Assembly (NCBI GenBank): GCA_028751875.1
Contig: CM054155.1
Span: 57,727,995-57,791,994, forward strand
Origin: Rapana venosa
Lineage: Eukaryota; Mollusca; Gastropoda; Neogastropoda; Muricidae
Length of the DNA: 64,000 nucleotides
Reading direction: 5' to 3'
The notes beneath the pieces were generated by a model. It made no database searches. It saw nothing but the letters and a program-made list of their open reading frames with translations, and was not told the origin of the DNA. How positions within the stretch are numbered: the stretch's first letter is position 1; the number at the start of each line of letters is the position of its first letter. Positions 19,692-31,010 of this stretch are shown in pieces. The position numbers and the translations under genes are program-made.

Positions 19692-21298
19692 AACATGTAT
19701 ATCCCCTTGTGTAGTAATGTTGACGATATGTACATCTCCTTGTGTAGCAATGTTGACTATATGTATATCAACTTGTGTGGTAATGCTAGTGATATGTACA
19801 TCCCCCTGTGTAGTAATGTTGACGGTATGTACATCACCTTGTGCACTAATGTTGACGGTATGTACATCCCCTTGTGCACTAATGTTGACGGTATGTACAT
19901 CCCCTTGTGCACTAATGTTGACGGTATGTACATCCCCTTGTGTAGTAATGTTGGTTATTGGACGTTTTTATTACATCCCCTGTTGTTGTGGTAAATCGGG
20001 GTTAATGCTAATGATATGTACATCCCCTTGTATAGTAATATTTACGATATGTACATTCCTTGTGTTGTCATGTTGACTATATGTGCATCCCCTTGTGTGG
20101 TAATGTTGACTATATGTGCATCCCCTTGTGTAGTAATGTTAGTTATATTTACATCCCTTGTGTAGTAAAGATGACGATATGTACATCCCCTGTGTGGTAA
20201 TGTAGACGATATGTACACCCCTTGTGTAGTAATGATAGTGATATGTACATCCCCTTGTTTAGTAATGTTGACGATATGTACATCCCTTGTGTGGTAATGT
20301 TGACGGTATGTACATCCCCTTGTGCAGTAATGTTAGTGATATGTACATCCCTTGTGTAATAATGTTGACGATATGTACATCCCCTTTGTGTGGTAATGTT
20401 GACGATATGTACATCCCCTTGTGTGGTAATGTTGACGATATGTACATCCCCTTGTGTGGTAATGTTCACGATATGTACATCCCCTTGTGTGGTAATGTTG
20501 ACGATATGTACATCATCTTGTGTAGTAATGTTGACGTTATCTACATCCCAGTGTATAGTAATATTGACGACATGTACATCCCCTAGTGTGGAAATACTAA
20601 TGATATGTACATCCCCTTGTGTAGCAATGCTAGTGATATGTACATCCCCTAGTATGGTAATGCTGCCGATATGTACATTCCCTTGTGTGGTAATTTTGAC
20701 GATATGTACATATTCCCCCTAGTGTGGAAATGCTAATGAAATGTACATCCCCTTGTGTAGCAATGCTAGTGATATGTACATCCCCTAGTATGGCAATGCT
20801 GACGATATGTACATCCCCTTGAGTGGTAATTTTGACGATATGTACATCCCCTTGTGTAGTAATGTTGACAATATGTACATCCCCTTGTGCGGTAATGATG
20901 ACGATATGTACATCCCTTTGTGTAGCAATGCTAGTGATATGTACATCCCCTAGTATGGCAATGCTGACGATATGTACATCCCCTTGAGGGGTAATTTTGA
21001 CGATATGTACATCCCCTTGTGTAGTAATGTTGACAATATGTACATCCCCTTGTGCGGTAATGATGACGATATGTACATCCCTTTGTGTAGTAATATTGAC
21101 AATATGTACATCCCCTTGTGCGGTAATGATGACGATATATACATCCCCTTGTGTAGTAATATTGACGATATATACATCCCCTTGTGTGGTAATGTTGACG
21201 ATATGTGCATCCCCTTGTGTATTAATGTTGACGATATGTACAACCCCTTGTGTAGTAATGTTGACGATATGTACAACCCCTTTTGTAGTAAGGTTACC
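19692..21298. repeat. 33-bp minisatellite, block 1 (~48 copies)
   Basis: Tandem units with the core ATGTACATCCCCTTGTG and a variable GTAGTAATGTTGACG part. The length is a multiple of three and the unit lacks stops in several frames, so 11-residue repeat peptides (for example MYIPLCSNVDD, or GDVHIVNITTQ on the other strand) run for hundreds of codons. Many indels break register. It starts about 60 bp from the TAF1A-like start codon. Most likely non-coding. Confidence 0.95.
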
Positions 21299-21785
21299 GT
21301 TTGTCTCTAAAGTACTAGAAAAAGTTGTTCTCAAACAGCTCAACAGTCACCTTCATTCCAATGATCTCCTTCCCCCTTTTCAATCTGCCTATCGCCCCAA
21401 CCACAGCACTGAAACCACCCTAGTCCACACTTTATATACACTTCTACTTGCTTCCGACGCAGGAAAAATCTCCCTTCTCACTCTTCTTGACTTATCTGCA
21501 GCCTTTGACACTATAGACCATTCAATTCTTCTTTCTCGCCTCCAAAATACGTTTGGTATTAATGGCACAGCCCTAGCCCTCACCTGATTTAGTTCATATC
21601 TCACAGACCATTCCAGAAAGTTATTGTAAACAAAATTTAATCAGAACCTCTCAAACTGGAATGTGGAGTCCCACAAGGATCTGTTCTAGGCCCTGTTCTC
21701 TTCAATCTCTATACTTCTCCACTCTCACTTATACTAAACCACCATCATAATGATCGTCATTAATACGACGATGATACTCAGCTTC
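21299..21785 (+). pseudogene. LINE RT fragment inserted in the minisatellite
   Basis: Encodes VLEKVVLKQLNSHL, PFQSAYRPNHSTETTLVH and LLDLSAAFDTIDHSILLSRL (motif A), then after a frame change a [16 protein letters not shown] segment near 21670-21715. CR1/L2-like. Truncated at both ends, with a stop after ALALT at about 21585. Confidence 0.85.
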
Positions 21786-22604
21786 AGTGTACATCCCCTT
21801 GTGCGGTAATGTTGACTATATGCACATCCCCTTGTGTAGTAATGTTGACGATATGTACATCCCTTATGTAGTAATGTTGACTGTATGCACATTCCCTTGT
21901 GTGGTAATGTTGACTATATGTACATCTCCTTGTGTAGTAACGTTGACTATATGTACACCCCCTTGTGTAGTAATGTTAGTGATATTTACATCCCTTTGTG
22001 TGGTAATGTTGACTATATGTGCATCCCCTTGTATGGTAATGTTTACTATATGTACATCCCCTTGTGTGGTAATGTTGACTATATGTACATCCCCTTGGGT
22101 AGTAATGTTGACGATATGTACATCCCCTTATGTAGTAATGTTAGTGATTTTTACATCTCCTTGTGTAGTAATGATGACGGTATTTACATCCCCTTGTGTA
22201 GTAATGTTGACGATATGTACATCCCCTTATGTAGTAATGTTAGTGATTTTTACATCTCCTTGTGTAGTAATGATGACGATATTTACATCCCCTTGTGTGG
22301 TAATGTTGACGATATGTTCATCCCCTTGTGTGGTAATGTTAGTGATATTTACATCCCCTTGTGTAGTAAGGTTGACGATATGTACATCCCCTTGCGTAGT
22401 AATGTTAACTATATGTACATCTCCTTGTGTGGTAATGTTAGTGATATATACATACCCTTGTGTAGTAGTGTTTGTGATATTTAGATCCCCTTGTGTAGTA
22501 ATGTTGACGATATGTACATCCCCAGGAGTGGTAATGTTAGTGATATATACATCCCCTTGTGTAGTAGTGTTTGTGATATTTAGATCCCCTTGTGTAGTAA
22601 TAAT
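21786..22604. repeat. 33-bp minisatellite, block 2 (~25 copies)
   Basis: Same unit as 19692-21298, resuming after the LINE fragment. Variants with GTTAGTGATATTTACATCCC (32-33 bp) are more frequent here. Confidence 0.95.
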
Positions 22605-22898
22605 AATAATAATAATAATGTATGGAATTTATATAGCGCTGAATCTTGTAAAGCAACAAATCAAAGCGTTCAGATTTTATTTCATACCACTTTAAGTTGA
22701 AAATTCGGGCTGCTCTCCCCGGGGAGAGCGGGAGAACGCGTCGCCACTAAGCGCTGCGCCACCCTTTCACCCTTTTTTTTCTGCAGCTGCATTTGTTTCC
22801 CTATCAGAGTGGCTTTTTTCTAAGAATTTTGCCAGGGGCAACTCTCTTGTTGCCGTGGGTTTTTTTTACGTGCGCTAAATAATTACGTGTAACACACG

Positions 22899-22929
<31 letters not shown>

Positions 22930-23066
22930 TAGCGCCCAGACACCACTCATGGTCTAATGGATGGGGAAAAATTTCCGTCCAAACGGGGTACGAACCGCCG
23001 CACACTTCAGACCCGGACTTTTCGCTTTCTAGACAGGCGCGTTACCTCTAGACCACCGATCCACCG
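22605..23066 (-). mobile_element. SINE family A (minus) with repeat D/(AAT)n, inserted in the minisatellite
   Basis: (AAT)n and TGTATGGAATTTATATAGCG (repeat D) at 22605-22660, then a full family A copy in reverse at 22675-23064: body CTCCCCGGGGAGAGC and GCCAGGGGCAACTCTCTTG, B box near 22987, and head ending TCTAGACCACCGATCC at about 23047-23062. GTAGTAAT flanks the insertion on both sides, consistent with a target-site duplication but also part of the minisatellite unit. Confidence 0.88.
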
Positions 23067-23300
23067 TAGTAATGTTACTATATGTACATCTCCTTGTGTG
23101 GTAATGTTGGTGATATATACATCCCCTTGTGGGGTTTAATGTTGACAAATATACATTATATTACGATGTGTGGTGTTGTTAATGATATGTACGTCCACTT
23201 GTGTGGTAATTTTAGTGATATGTACTTACCGTGTGGTAATGTTGACGATATGTACATTACCGTGTGTTGTAATGTTGGCGATATGTACAGCAACAGGTGG
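23067..23300. repeat. 33-bp minisatellite, block 3 (~7 degenerate copies)
   Basis: Terminal, more diverged units of the same array. Confidence 0.88.
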
Positions 23301-23374
23301 TTTTTGATAATAAAGTCCATGCCGAAATTTTTTGGGCTGTGTTAATCAATTCCCATTAACTTACCATGTCTTGA

Positions 23375-23421
23375 GTACACACACGCACACACGCAAAACA
23401 CACACACACACACACCCCACA

Positions 23422-23453
<32 letters not shown>

Positions 23454-23461
23454 CCCTCTCT

Positions 23462-23517
<56 letters not shown>

Positions 23518-23559
23518 TCTCTCTGCCTCTCTCTGTCTTTGTCTCTCTCTGTCTCTGTC

Positions 23560-23593
<34 letters not shown>

Positions 23594-23610
23594 CTCTCTC
23601 TCTCTCTCGA
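23375..23610. repeat. (AC)n then (TC)n/(TCTG)n microsatellite
   Basis: A short CA tract followed by a long CT tract with CTGT blocks. Confidence 0.96.
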
Positions 23611-24790
23611 ACGACGTGACGGGACGAGAATGAAGGGGTGTGCTGTTAGTAAGCTGCTGCAAATTTTTGCATTTTAGCTTCAAAATGTCGTTACTGGCCT
23701 TCCAGCTACTGTAATAACAACTTTAAACCCCCTGCTGATCGACAAACGTCGTTTTCGATTTGGGAAAGTCGCGGGGGAGAGGGGCAGTGTTGTGTTCGTC
23801 TTTGCGAATGAAGCCAGCTGACAAGCCAGTGTCAACAGAAATGGCGGACCCGGTTGCTGAACCGTAACTCCCGTGTTCGTACTATCGCAAGAAAAACCCC
23901 CTTGTCAAAGACGTCGCGATGTTCAAAGAAGTAGACAACACCCAAAAAAGACAGGCAAGTCGCCAATGTGACAATGACAGTGTCTTTGGGAAAAGCCGGG
24001 CTTTGTGTAACATTGACTCCCTGCTCGGTGTGGAAACAGAAGGAAAACAAACCAGTGTGTACACAGAACATGTGTCAGCAGTGAATTGAATGCCTCAGCC
24101 CCACCAGATTCACTTGTTCTACTGTTGATCCAGCAACAGACAACAAGATCGGTGTGTCTTCTGAGGCGCCTGATGTGCAGGAAGAGCTGACAGTTGGCTG
24201 CACAGTGGATGACTCTGATACTGATACTGGTATTGTGAAACAGTATGTGTCTACTCTAACTGACAAACGTGTACACGTCGATTAAGGGACAGCAAGAGAA
24301 ACACACGGTTTCGAAAGGTGGTGGTTTCATAGTTCGGTTGATCAAAACATTGTAAAAGTGTGAAACAGATGACATCATCCTGGAATACTCTTGGGAAAGG
24401 AGATCCTGGCGAGAATTAAGTGTGTGTTCTGGTACATCAAGCAAGAAGAGAAAAACATGTTGCCAGAAGAACGTGTCAGGCTTGCCAGACTTCGTAAAAG
24501 GGAAACAGTGGGACTAACACACAACACCAGAGACAGTGGTGGCCAGTGCTGAGCAGAGTTACATCATCTTCGGGACTGATCCAGTCTTAAAATGGGCTGA
24601 CTTCGCGGCTGTAAGGAACTGGGAAAAAGGGAAGGGTGGTTTGAAATTGAGGGCACAGACAATAATGTATCGAATCTTGATGTACATACCACCACTGCCA
24701 TGGTTTCCATGTCATTGTTATCGCGTCGCGTTCGATATCGTTGTTACCCCGCCCGCAGCGCTATATGGCTTGATCGCAAAAAGCAATAAA
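23611..24790. other. Unrecognised region with broken frames
   Basis: The plus strand has ATGGCGGACCC at 23841 and a frame rich in charged residues (YYRKKNPLVKDVAMFKEVDN) interrupted by stops, then further pieces (LPEERVRLARLRKRETVGL near 24460-24515). It could be a decayed gene or mobile element. I cannot name a family. Nothing convincing on the minus strand. Confidence 0.35.
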
Positions 24791-24794
24791 ATTG

Positions 24795-24840
24795 TGTCAA
24801 TTGTCAATTGTCAATTGTCAATTGTCAATTGTCAATTGTC
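24795..24840. repeat. (TCAATTG)n heptamer array, ~6 copies
   Basis: Perfect tandem heptamers each containing the palindrome CAATTG, followed directly by a (TC)n tract to about 24920. Confidence 0.93.
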
Positions 24841-24949
24841 TCTCTCCCCTCTTCTCTCTCTCCTCTCTCTCTCTCTCTCCCTTCTCTCATCCTCCTCTCT
24901 CTCTCTCTCTCTCTCCTTTCCCCAATGTCTCAAAACTGCTAAGGGGATT

Positions 24950-26215
24950 CCGATCCTAATCTGGTGACACTTCCGATCCCTCAAACTATAGGGCCTATCT
25001 CCATTATATCTTACCCTTGAAAAACCCTTGAAAAAACATATGAAAACACCTAACCATCACAAAAATTAACACTACTTATCCGAATCAGTCCGATTTAGAA
25101 GAAAAAAAACACCGTGCCTACGGTTTTACTAGTCTTGTAACAATTGGCTTTTCCAAATTAAAGACAATAAATTTTGTGGAGTATATTTGTAGATTTAACA
25201 AAAAACTTTGATACAAAAGACCCAACTTTCATTAAAAGCTGACCTATGCAATCTCTCACAAATACTCTAAAATTCTTGCTTCTTATCTTACAAACAGGCA
25301 ACAATGTGTCTCAATAGCTACGTCCACCACACCACTAAAATCCATTCATTATGGAGTACCACAGGGATCCATCTTAGGACCAATTCTATTTTCATTACAC
25401 ATAAATGACCTTCCTCTCCATATCAAATCCAAATCCGAACCTTTTGCTGATGTCACAACCATACATACGAGCCATACCGACATTAACTCTCTTGCAAAGA
25501 CTTACAAAAAAGCACTGATGATCTTGTCAAATGGACTGGAACTGAACCGCATGTCTGTACACCCGCCAAAACAAAATGCATGCTTATCCCACCAGACAAA
25601 AGCGACAAAATTTATCTCACAAACTTTTTCCAATCCATATTAAAAAGGAAGCAATCGAACAAACCTCTCACCACAAAGTTCTAGGAGTAACAATCGATGA
25701 CAATCTCAGCTGGAACTGTTTATCTCATCTATGCAAATACATGTCCCAAAGAGTATACCAGTTGAATAAAATTAAACATTTTCTTGAATCATTCAAGGAA
25801 ACTATTCTTTCAAACTTATATACAATCTTCAATAGATTACGCTTCAATCCTGCAGGATTCTTCTAGTGCAACCACGATAAAACCATTATTAAGTTTGCAT
25901 AAACATGTTCTTAAACGGGTCCTTCTGAAGAAGACAACCTTGTTTTATACCTTGGATTATACTCAGTTAAATATTCTTCCCTACACCAGACTAAGATTTA
26001 ACAAAGGCCTCATGATGTTTAAGATAATGACAGGAACTGTTCCTTCATCCTTAAAAGACAAGTTCCCAATGAATCATTCCAGACATACTGAAAAGCCAAG
26101 TGTTCCAATCCCAAGAATAGATTTGTTCAATCTAGTTTACTTTACTAAGGCCCTGTGCTGTGGAACGCCCTTCCTGATTCATTTAGACAACATTAATCAA
26201 TAACATCTTCAAAAG
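24950..26215 (+). pseudogene. CR1/L2-like LINE remnant
   Basis: Recognisable pieces in order: IPQTIGPISIISYP near 24975-25015 (motif 1 region), STTGIHLRTNSIFITHK or, in the better frame, PQGSILGPILFSLHINDLP near 25357-25415, a degenerate FADVTT in place of the usual YADD at about 25440, KVLGVTIDDNLSWN near 25675-25715 and IDYASILQDSS near 25830-25870, then LNILPYTRLRFNKGLMMFKI near 25965-26025. Frameshifts and stops throughout. (TC)n tracts follow the 3' end. Confidence 0.85.
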
Positions 26216-26309
26216 TATTTTTTTCCATCACTTAATGCATTAAAAATAACAAACCACACTTGATCATGTTGGAAACAAAGTAAATATATCCTCCCTTACC
26301 TTATTCCCA

Positions 26310-26338
26310 TTATCCTCTCTCTCTCTCTCTCTCTCGCT

Positions 26339-26396
<58 letters not shown>

Positions 26397-26609
26397 ATCT
26401 CTTCTTCTGTATGTGTGTGATTGTTTACTTGTAATCCCTATTGTGTTATTGCAACTGATTTCTAGATATAATTTCCACTATCCTACTTCTTATGTATCTA
26501 TCATAACTCTAGGATGATTTTAACCTGTACAATGTTAAATCACAGCGAGTGTAGGTGAATTGAAAATCGTATGCTATATAATTTAGATTGAAAATGTACT
26601 GTGTACTCT

Positions 26610-26670
<61 letters not shown>
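26310..26670. repeat. Two (TC)n tracts around LINE 3'-like sequence
   Basis: CT tracts at about 26312-26400 and 26603-26670, separated by AT-rich sequence. Confidence 0.9.
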
Positions 26671-26671
<1 letters not shown>

Positions 26672-26679
26672 TTTATTGT

Positions 26680-27480
26680 TTTGCTTATAGATTTAATTGT
26701 CGGGTTTACAGTTTGTATCCTGTGGAATGCTTTATTCAGATTTTATATTTCAATTTAATTGCGTAAGTTGACTGTGTTTGAGATTTAGTGAATGTTTTAT
26801 TCCAATGTCTTAATGTTTTGAGTGTAACAATAATGAATGTGAAGATGTCCACTTCTATGACTATATATAATATTCATAGATATTAAATTTTGGCATTGAT
26901 GCATGGTGTGCGTTCTTTCTTTTATTTAACGTCTGTTCACTCAAGGTGATATTAGACCAAAGATAAAGTGTTACAATATATAGAGAACGTGTGTGTGCGT
27001 GCGTGTGTGTGTGTGTGTGTGTGTGTGCTGGTGTGTGTTGTGTTGTGTGTGCATGCTGCGTGCGTGCGCGCGCGTGTGTGTGTGTGTTTACCTATTTGTG
27101 TTCTGTGCACGAGATAAAAGAAAGAAAAAAACAACAACAAAGAAATTATGGGAGGGACGGGTGAGTGGGGAGGTGGGGCAGGCATTGAACAGCTTAAACT
27201 GCAGCAAGAATAATTACAAAAGTTTGCCAACAGGGCTTTTAACTAAACAACTAACTATCTCCAACATTAATTACATTATCGGCCAATAATTGTTCAAATG
27301 ACATATTGAAATCCTATCTACAACTGTACCAGAAAAAATATGGTCGAAGTACTTCACAATGAAGAATGACATGCTTAGGTGTGATAAGTCAGAACCACAT
27401 GGACAAGTTATCTGTTTACAAAATTTAGTCTTAAATGCATTCAACCTGAACCTGTAGATCCCAGTCTGTTATGATCATAT
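26680..27480. other. Intergenic, AT-rich, with a (TG)n tract
   Basis: A GT/CGTG microsatellite at about 26988-27090. Otherwise no gene or classifiable repeat. Confidence 0.55.
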
Positions 27481-27481
27481 A

Positions 27482-27564
27482 ATGTATCCCTAAGGGCGGG
27501 GACTGGATGTAGAAAAGCACATGAGTGCTTATTCATATCCTCGAAATGAAAGAATTTGTCATTG

Positions 27565-27623
<59 letters not shown>
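27482..27623 (+). mobile_element. SINE B-type tail on a different upstream sequence, followed by (TC)n
   Basis: GGGGACTGGATGTAGAAAAG and the tail hairpin match SINE B, but the sequence before (TGTATCCCTAAGGGC) is not SINE B and matches 42450 instead. GAATTTGTCATTG and a long CT tract follow in both. Confidence 0.75.
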
Positions 27624-27625
<2 letters not shown>

Positions 27626-27837
27626 AGTTTCCAAAAATATAAGCGCAATTTATAGATGACGTTCGAAATATCTCTTGGATAAACTAATATTTCAGGTTTC
27701 CCATGAAGTTACTTTTATGTGCATGTGTACGTGCGTGTGTGCGTGTGTGTACGTTGTGTGAGGGAAGGATGAAAATATTTGTGTAAGCTTAATTTCTTAC
27801 CCTCAATAGAGGTCATTTGATTTGACCTTACTTGACT

Positions 27838-27885
27838 TCACACAAACACACACACTCTCTCCCTCTCTTCCACACACACACGCGC

Positions 27886-27958
<73 letters not shown>

Positions 27959-28031
27959 CACACACACACACACGATTCAAGATTTAATTCTTCCTTTAAC
28001 CTACAATGTATTGAACTTCACGCACATACGC

Positions 28032-28072
<41 letters not shown>

Positions 28073-28075
28073 CAA
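27838..28075. repeat. (CA)n tracts
   Basis: CA tracts at about 27840-27970 (with a CGCGCG core) and 28021-28073, separated by about 45 bp. A short (ATC)n follows. Confidence 0.95.
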
Positions 28076-28119
28076 TGATTTAAATCATCATCATCATCAT
28101 CACATCTCATCAAAGTAAA

Positions 28120-28620
28120 AAAATAATGTATGGAATTTATATAACGCTGAATCTTGTAAGGCAACAAAACAAAGCGCTTACATCCAAATCATTTATCTGC
28201 ATGCGATTGAACATAAATAAGATAAACATATGTCAAACACACACGCGCGCGCGCGTGCCTAGACACAGCACACCTGAGTCGGGTGATGGAGATGGGGGGA
28301 GTGTCTGTAAAAAGAGTATGGATAGACTATGAGTGGGGGGAGGGGATTGTAGATCTTAGATAGGAACCAAGTGTGCATTGAGGCTGAATTTGAAAGTATC
28401 AAGTGTAGGGTTTTTTGGCGAAGAGATGAGGAAGATCGTTCCAGGTTAATGGATCACGAAAAATAGAGAAAAGAGCGACGGCCAACAGTGGTTTGATTGA
28501 ATCTAGTTTGAAAGCAGAGAGTAGCGTACAGGTGAGACAGTTGCAGAGATAAGAGGGCGCAGACTTGTGGAAACATTGAAGCAGAGGATACTAATCTTAT
28601 ATGTCACTCTTGTGAGACAG
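28120..28620 (+). repeat. Dispersed repeat D, long copy
   Basis: Begins TGTATGGAATTTATATAACG, then TGAATCTTGTAAGGCAACA. A body follows with TCGTTCCAGGTTAATGG and CAACAGTGGTTTGATTGAA. The same order is recognisable at 57480-58400. No coding capacity seen. Confidence 0.7.
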
Positions 28621-28639
28621 GCACTCAGGACTACATACT

Positions 28640-30457
28640 TCTTCTTTATGTGCCAGGTCTGTTGCAGACATCGGCGATCATGGCCTTCCATTCCTCTCTG
28701 TTGTCAGTTCTCCTGATGAGTTCATTCTTTCCTCGTTGCGTAGCTATTCAGACTGTCTGTGTATTTTGTGCGTTGTCTTCCTCTGTCTTTGGTACCATAA
28801 ACCTTTCCACACAATATTTGCTTTTCTATTCCATCAGCTCTGTTTATGTGCCCAAAAAATTGTAGTTGTCTTTTTCTGATGGTTTTGAGTAGGGATCTTT
28901 TGTACCCGGCCATTTCCATTACTTCTTCGTTTGACTTCTTTTCAGTCCATGATATTCTCATAATTCTCTGATATACCACATTTCGCTGCTTCAAGTCTTC
29001 TTTCGAGGTCTTTTGTCAGCGTCCAGCATTTCATATCCGTACAGAAGGATGAACCATATGTAGGCTTTCAGAGTGTTGATTTTGGTGCTGAGTCTTATAT
29101 TTCTGTTGGTAAAGATGGGCTTCATCTTGGTGAATGTGTCTTTAGACAAAGCGATTCTCTTCTTTATTTCTGTGTTGCATCTGGCGTCTGGAGTTATTGT
29201 GAAGCCCAAGTATTAAAGGTGCAAACTTGTTTATTCTTTCCCCTTTGCATAAAATGTTACATACAGGCATGTCTGACTGTTTTGAGATTACATGCACTCA
29301 GTCTTCTTTGCCTTCAGTTGGAGTCCTTTGTTTGACTTTCGATTGTGACTGTTTGTAACGATATTTTGTAGTTTTTCTTCCGAGTCAGCAATTAGCACTG
29401 TGTCATCCGCATATCTTAGATTGTTTATGTTGTGACCTCCTACTTTGACACCTTCATGCTGCTCTATGTTCCATAGAATCATTTCGCTGTAGACATTGAA
29501 GAGGTCTGGAGAAAAAACGTAGCCCTACCTCACTCCCTACAGATCGGTCTGTACTCACTGCAGTCATTGTCAACTCTTATTGCAGCTTCTTGTTCCCAGT
29601 ACAAGTTTCTGATCACTCTAAGATCTTTTCCATCACAGTTATGTCTTAGTAAAATGTCGAACAGATCGGAATGTCTTACTTGTCAAATGCCTTAGAATAG
29701 TCAATTGAAGCAGAGGTACAAGTCCTTTTGTACCTCAATCGCCCTTTCCTTGAGGGTCCTCATAGCAAAGATGGCATTTCTGGTACCTTTATCTGCCATA
29801 AATCCAAATTGGGTTTCAGATATCTCAGGTAGGATTTTTATTTCTCATTCTGTTCATCAGCACTCGTAACATTACTTTTGTGAGGTGGCTCATAAGACTT
29901 ATTGTGCGGTGCTGATCGCATTCAACTGTGCCTGGTTTTTTGGGTATGCAATGTACACCGACTTTTTGAGGTCTGTTGGAATTTCACCTGTAGCATGGAT
30001 AGTGTTGAGAAGTTTTGTTACTTCTTTGATTCAATTTCGCCTAGAGCGGTAGCATTTCGGTTGGAATGTGATCGGGTCCTGCGGCCTTGCCCTTTTCATC
30101 TTTTTGAGGCCTTTTGAACTTCCTCCTCAAGAATATGGGGGCCTTCATCTTCATTACTGATGATAGGTGGTGGGCCTCTGTCATCGTGATACAACTCTGT
30201 GATGTATTCTGACCACCTGTTGAGGATGTCCTCCTTTTCCATAAGAATGTCTCCATCTCTTGATCGTAGGCACCCTGTTTTTGCTGACACTTTTTTCCCT
30301 GTGACCTCTTTTATCTTTTGGTGTATAGTTTTGCTATTTATTCGGTGTTGGCTTCAATTTCCTCACACTGTGTGTTAATCCAATGTTCCTTTGCTTCATT
30401 GCACCTCTTTTCACTTGTTTGTATTTCTGTTCGTCTGCTTTTGCTTTTCGACACTAT
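28640..30457 (-). pseudogene. Endonuclease-RT type LINE remnant, RT and C-terminal region
   Basis: Minus-strand pieces, 5' to 3': HWINTQCEEIEANTE (near 30340-30390), ILNRWSEYITELYHDD (near 30180-30230), GPHILEEEVQKASK (near 30100-30140), GVKVGGHNINNLRYADDTVL (near 29385-29450; YADD intact), ITPDARCNTEIKKRIALSKD (near 29140-29200), YIWFILLYGYEMLD (near 29020-29060), RIMRISWTEKKSNEEVMEMAG (near 28905-28965) and RQLQFFGHINRADGIEKQIL (near 28820-28880). Multiple frameshifts. The 5' end stops at the DIRS inverted repeat at 30458. Clade uncertain (RTE/I-like). Confidence 0.85.
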
Positions 30458-30550
30458 AATTAAATACAATAAAGCGAGACTTACCTCGTAAGTTGAAGCT
30501 GTTTTGTAAATTCTTGCGAATTTATTGTAGACCGGAACGGAGTGCACATG
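30458..30550. repeat. Inverted repeat arm 1 of the DIRS-like element
   Basis: About 92 bp from AATTAAATACAATAAAGCG to GGAACGGAGTGCACATG. It pairs with 30814-30904 in inverted orientation with few mismatches, leaving a loop of about 263 bp. Confidence 0.88.
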
Positions 30551-30813
30551 AGAAACCGCGCGCAAGCCTACCGCCAGTTTTAGAGCTCGAGAGAACACTG
30601 TGTCACACTATATATAACAGGATCATCATATAATTAACAAACATTGTTATCATTCCTTTTCATTTACTTTGGGTGGGATGTCTTACTATTTGCACGGTGT
30701 GCAAGAAACACTGATGGCAATTCTTCATTTTTTCTAGTGGTAGTAGTTTCATTTGCATGGTATGCATTTCATTTTACTTGCATGGTATGCATGCAGACCA
30801 TTTCACGGGTGGG

Positions 30814-30904
30814 CATGTGCACTCCGTTCCGGTCTACAATAAATTCGCAAGAATTTACAACAGCTTCAACTTACGAGGTAAGTCTCGCTTTATTGTATTT
30901 AATT
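30814..30904. repeat. Inverted repeat arm 2 of the DIRS-like element
   Basis: CATGTGCACTCCGTTCCGG through TTTATTGTATTTAATT, the reverse complement of 30458-30550. The following sequence (CTCATTTCCTGTATACCTCC) matches the other end of the element at about 35265-35285. Confidence 0.88.
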
Positions 30905-31010
30905 CTTGCTCATTTCCTGTATACCTCCACTACAGGCACATGAGATTTGAGAGCCACAGTGTTCTCGAGACAAACACATCCATCACATGAAAAAAGAAAC
31001 ATGTCCTACC

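Noticed and set aside
21787..22695. A 302-codon repeat-protein frame
   Set aside because: It follows the 33-bp minisatellite unit, ends in SINE sequence and has no start or splice context; parallel frames are equally open.
23841..24071. Host gene starting at ATGGCGGACCC
   Set aside because: A stop follows within nine codons and later pieces are in several frames; no family recognised, so left as unassigned.
30338..30598. Single 86-codon minus-strand protein
   Set aside because: It is a fusion of the LINE 5' remnant with the DIRS inverted repeat arm.
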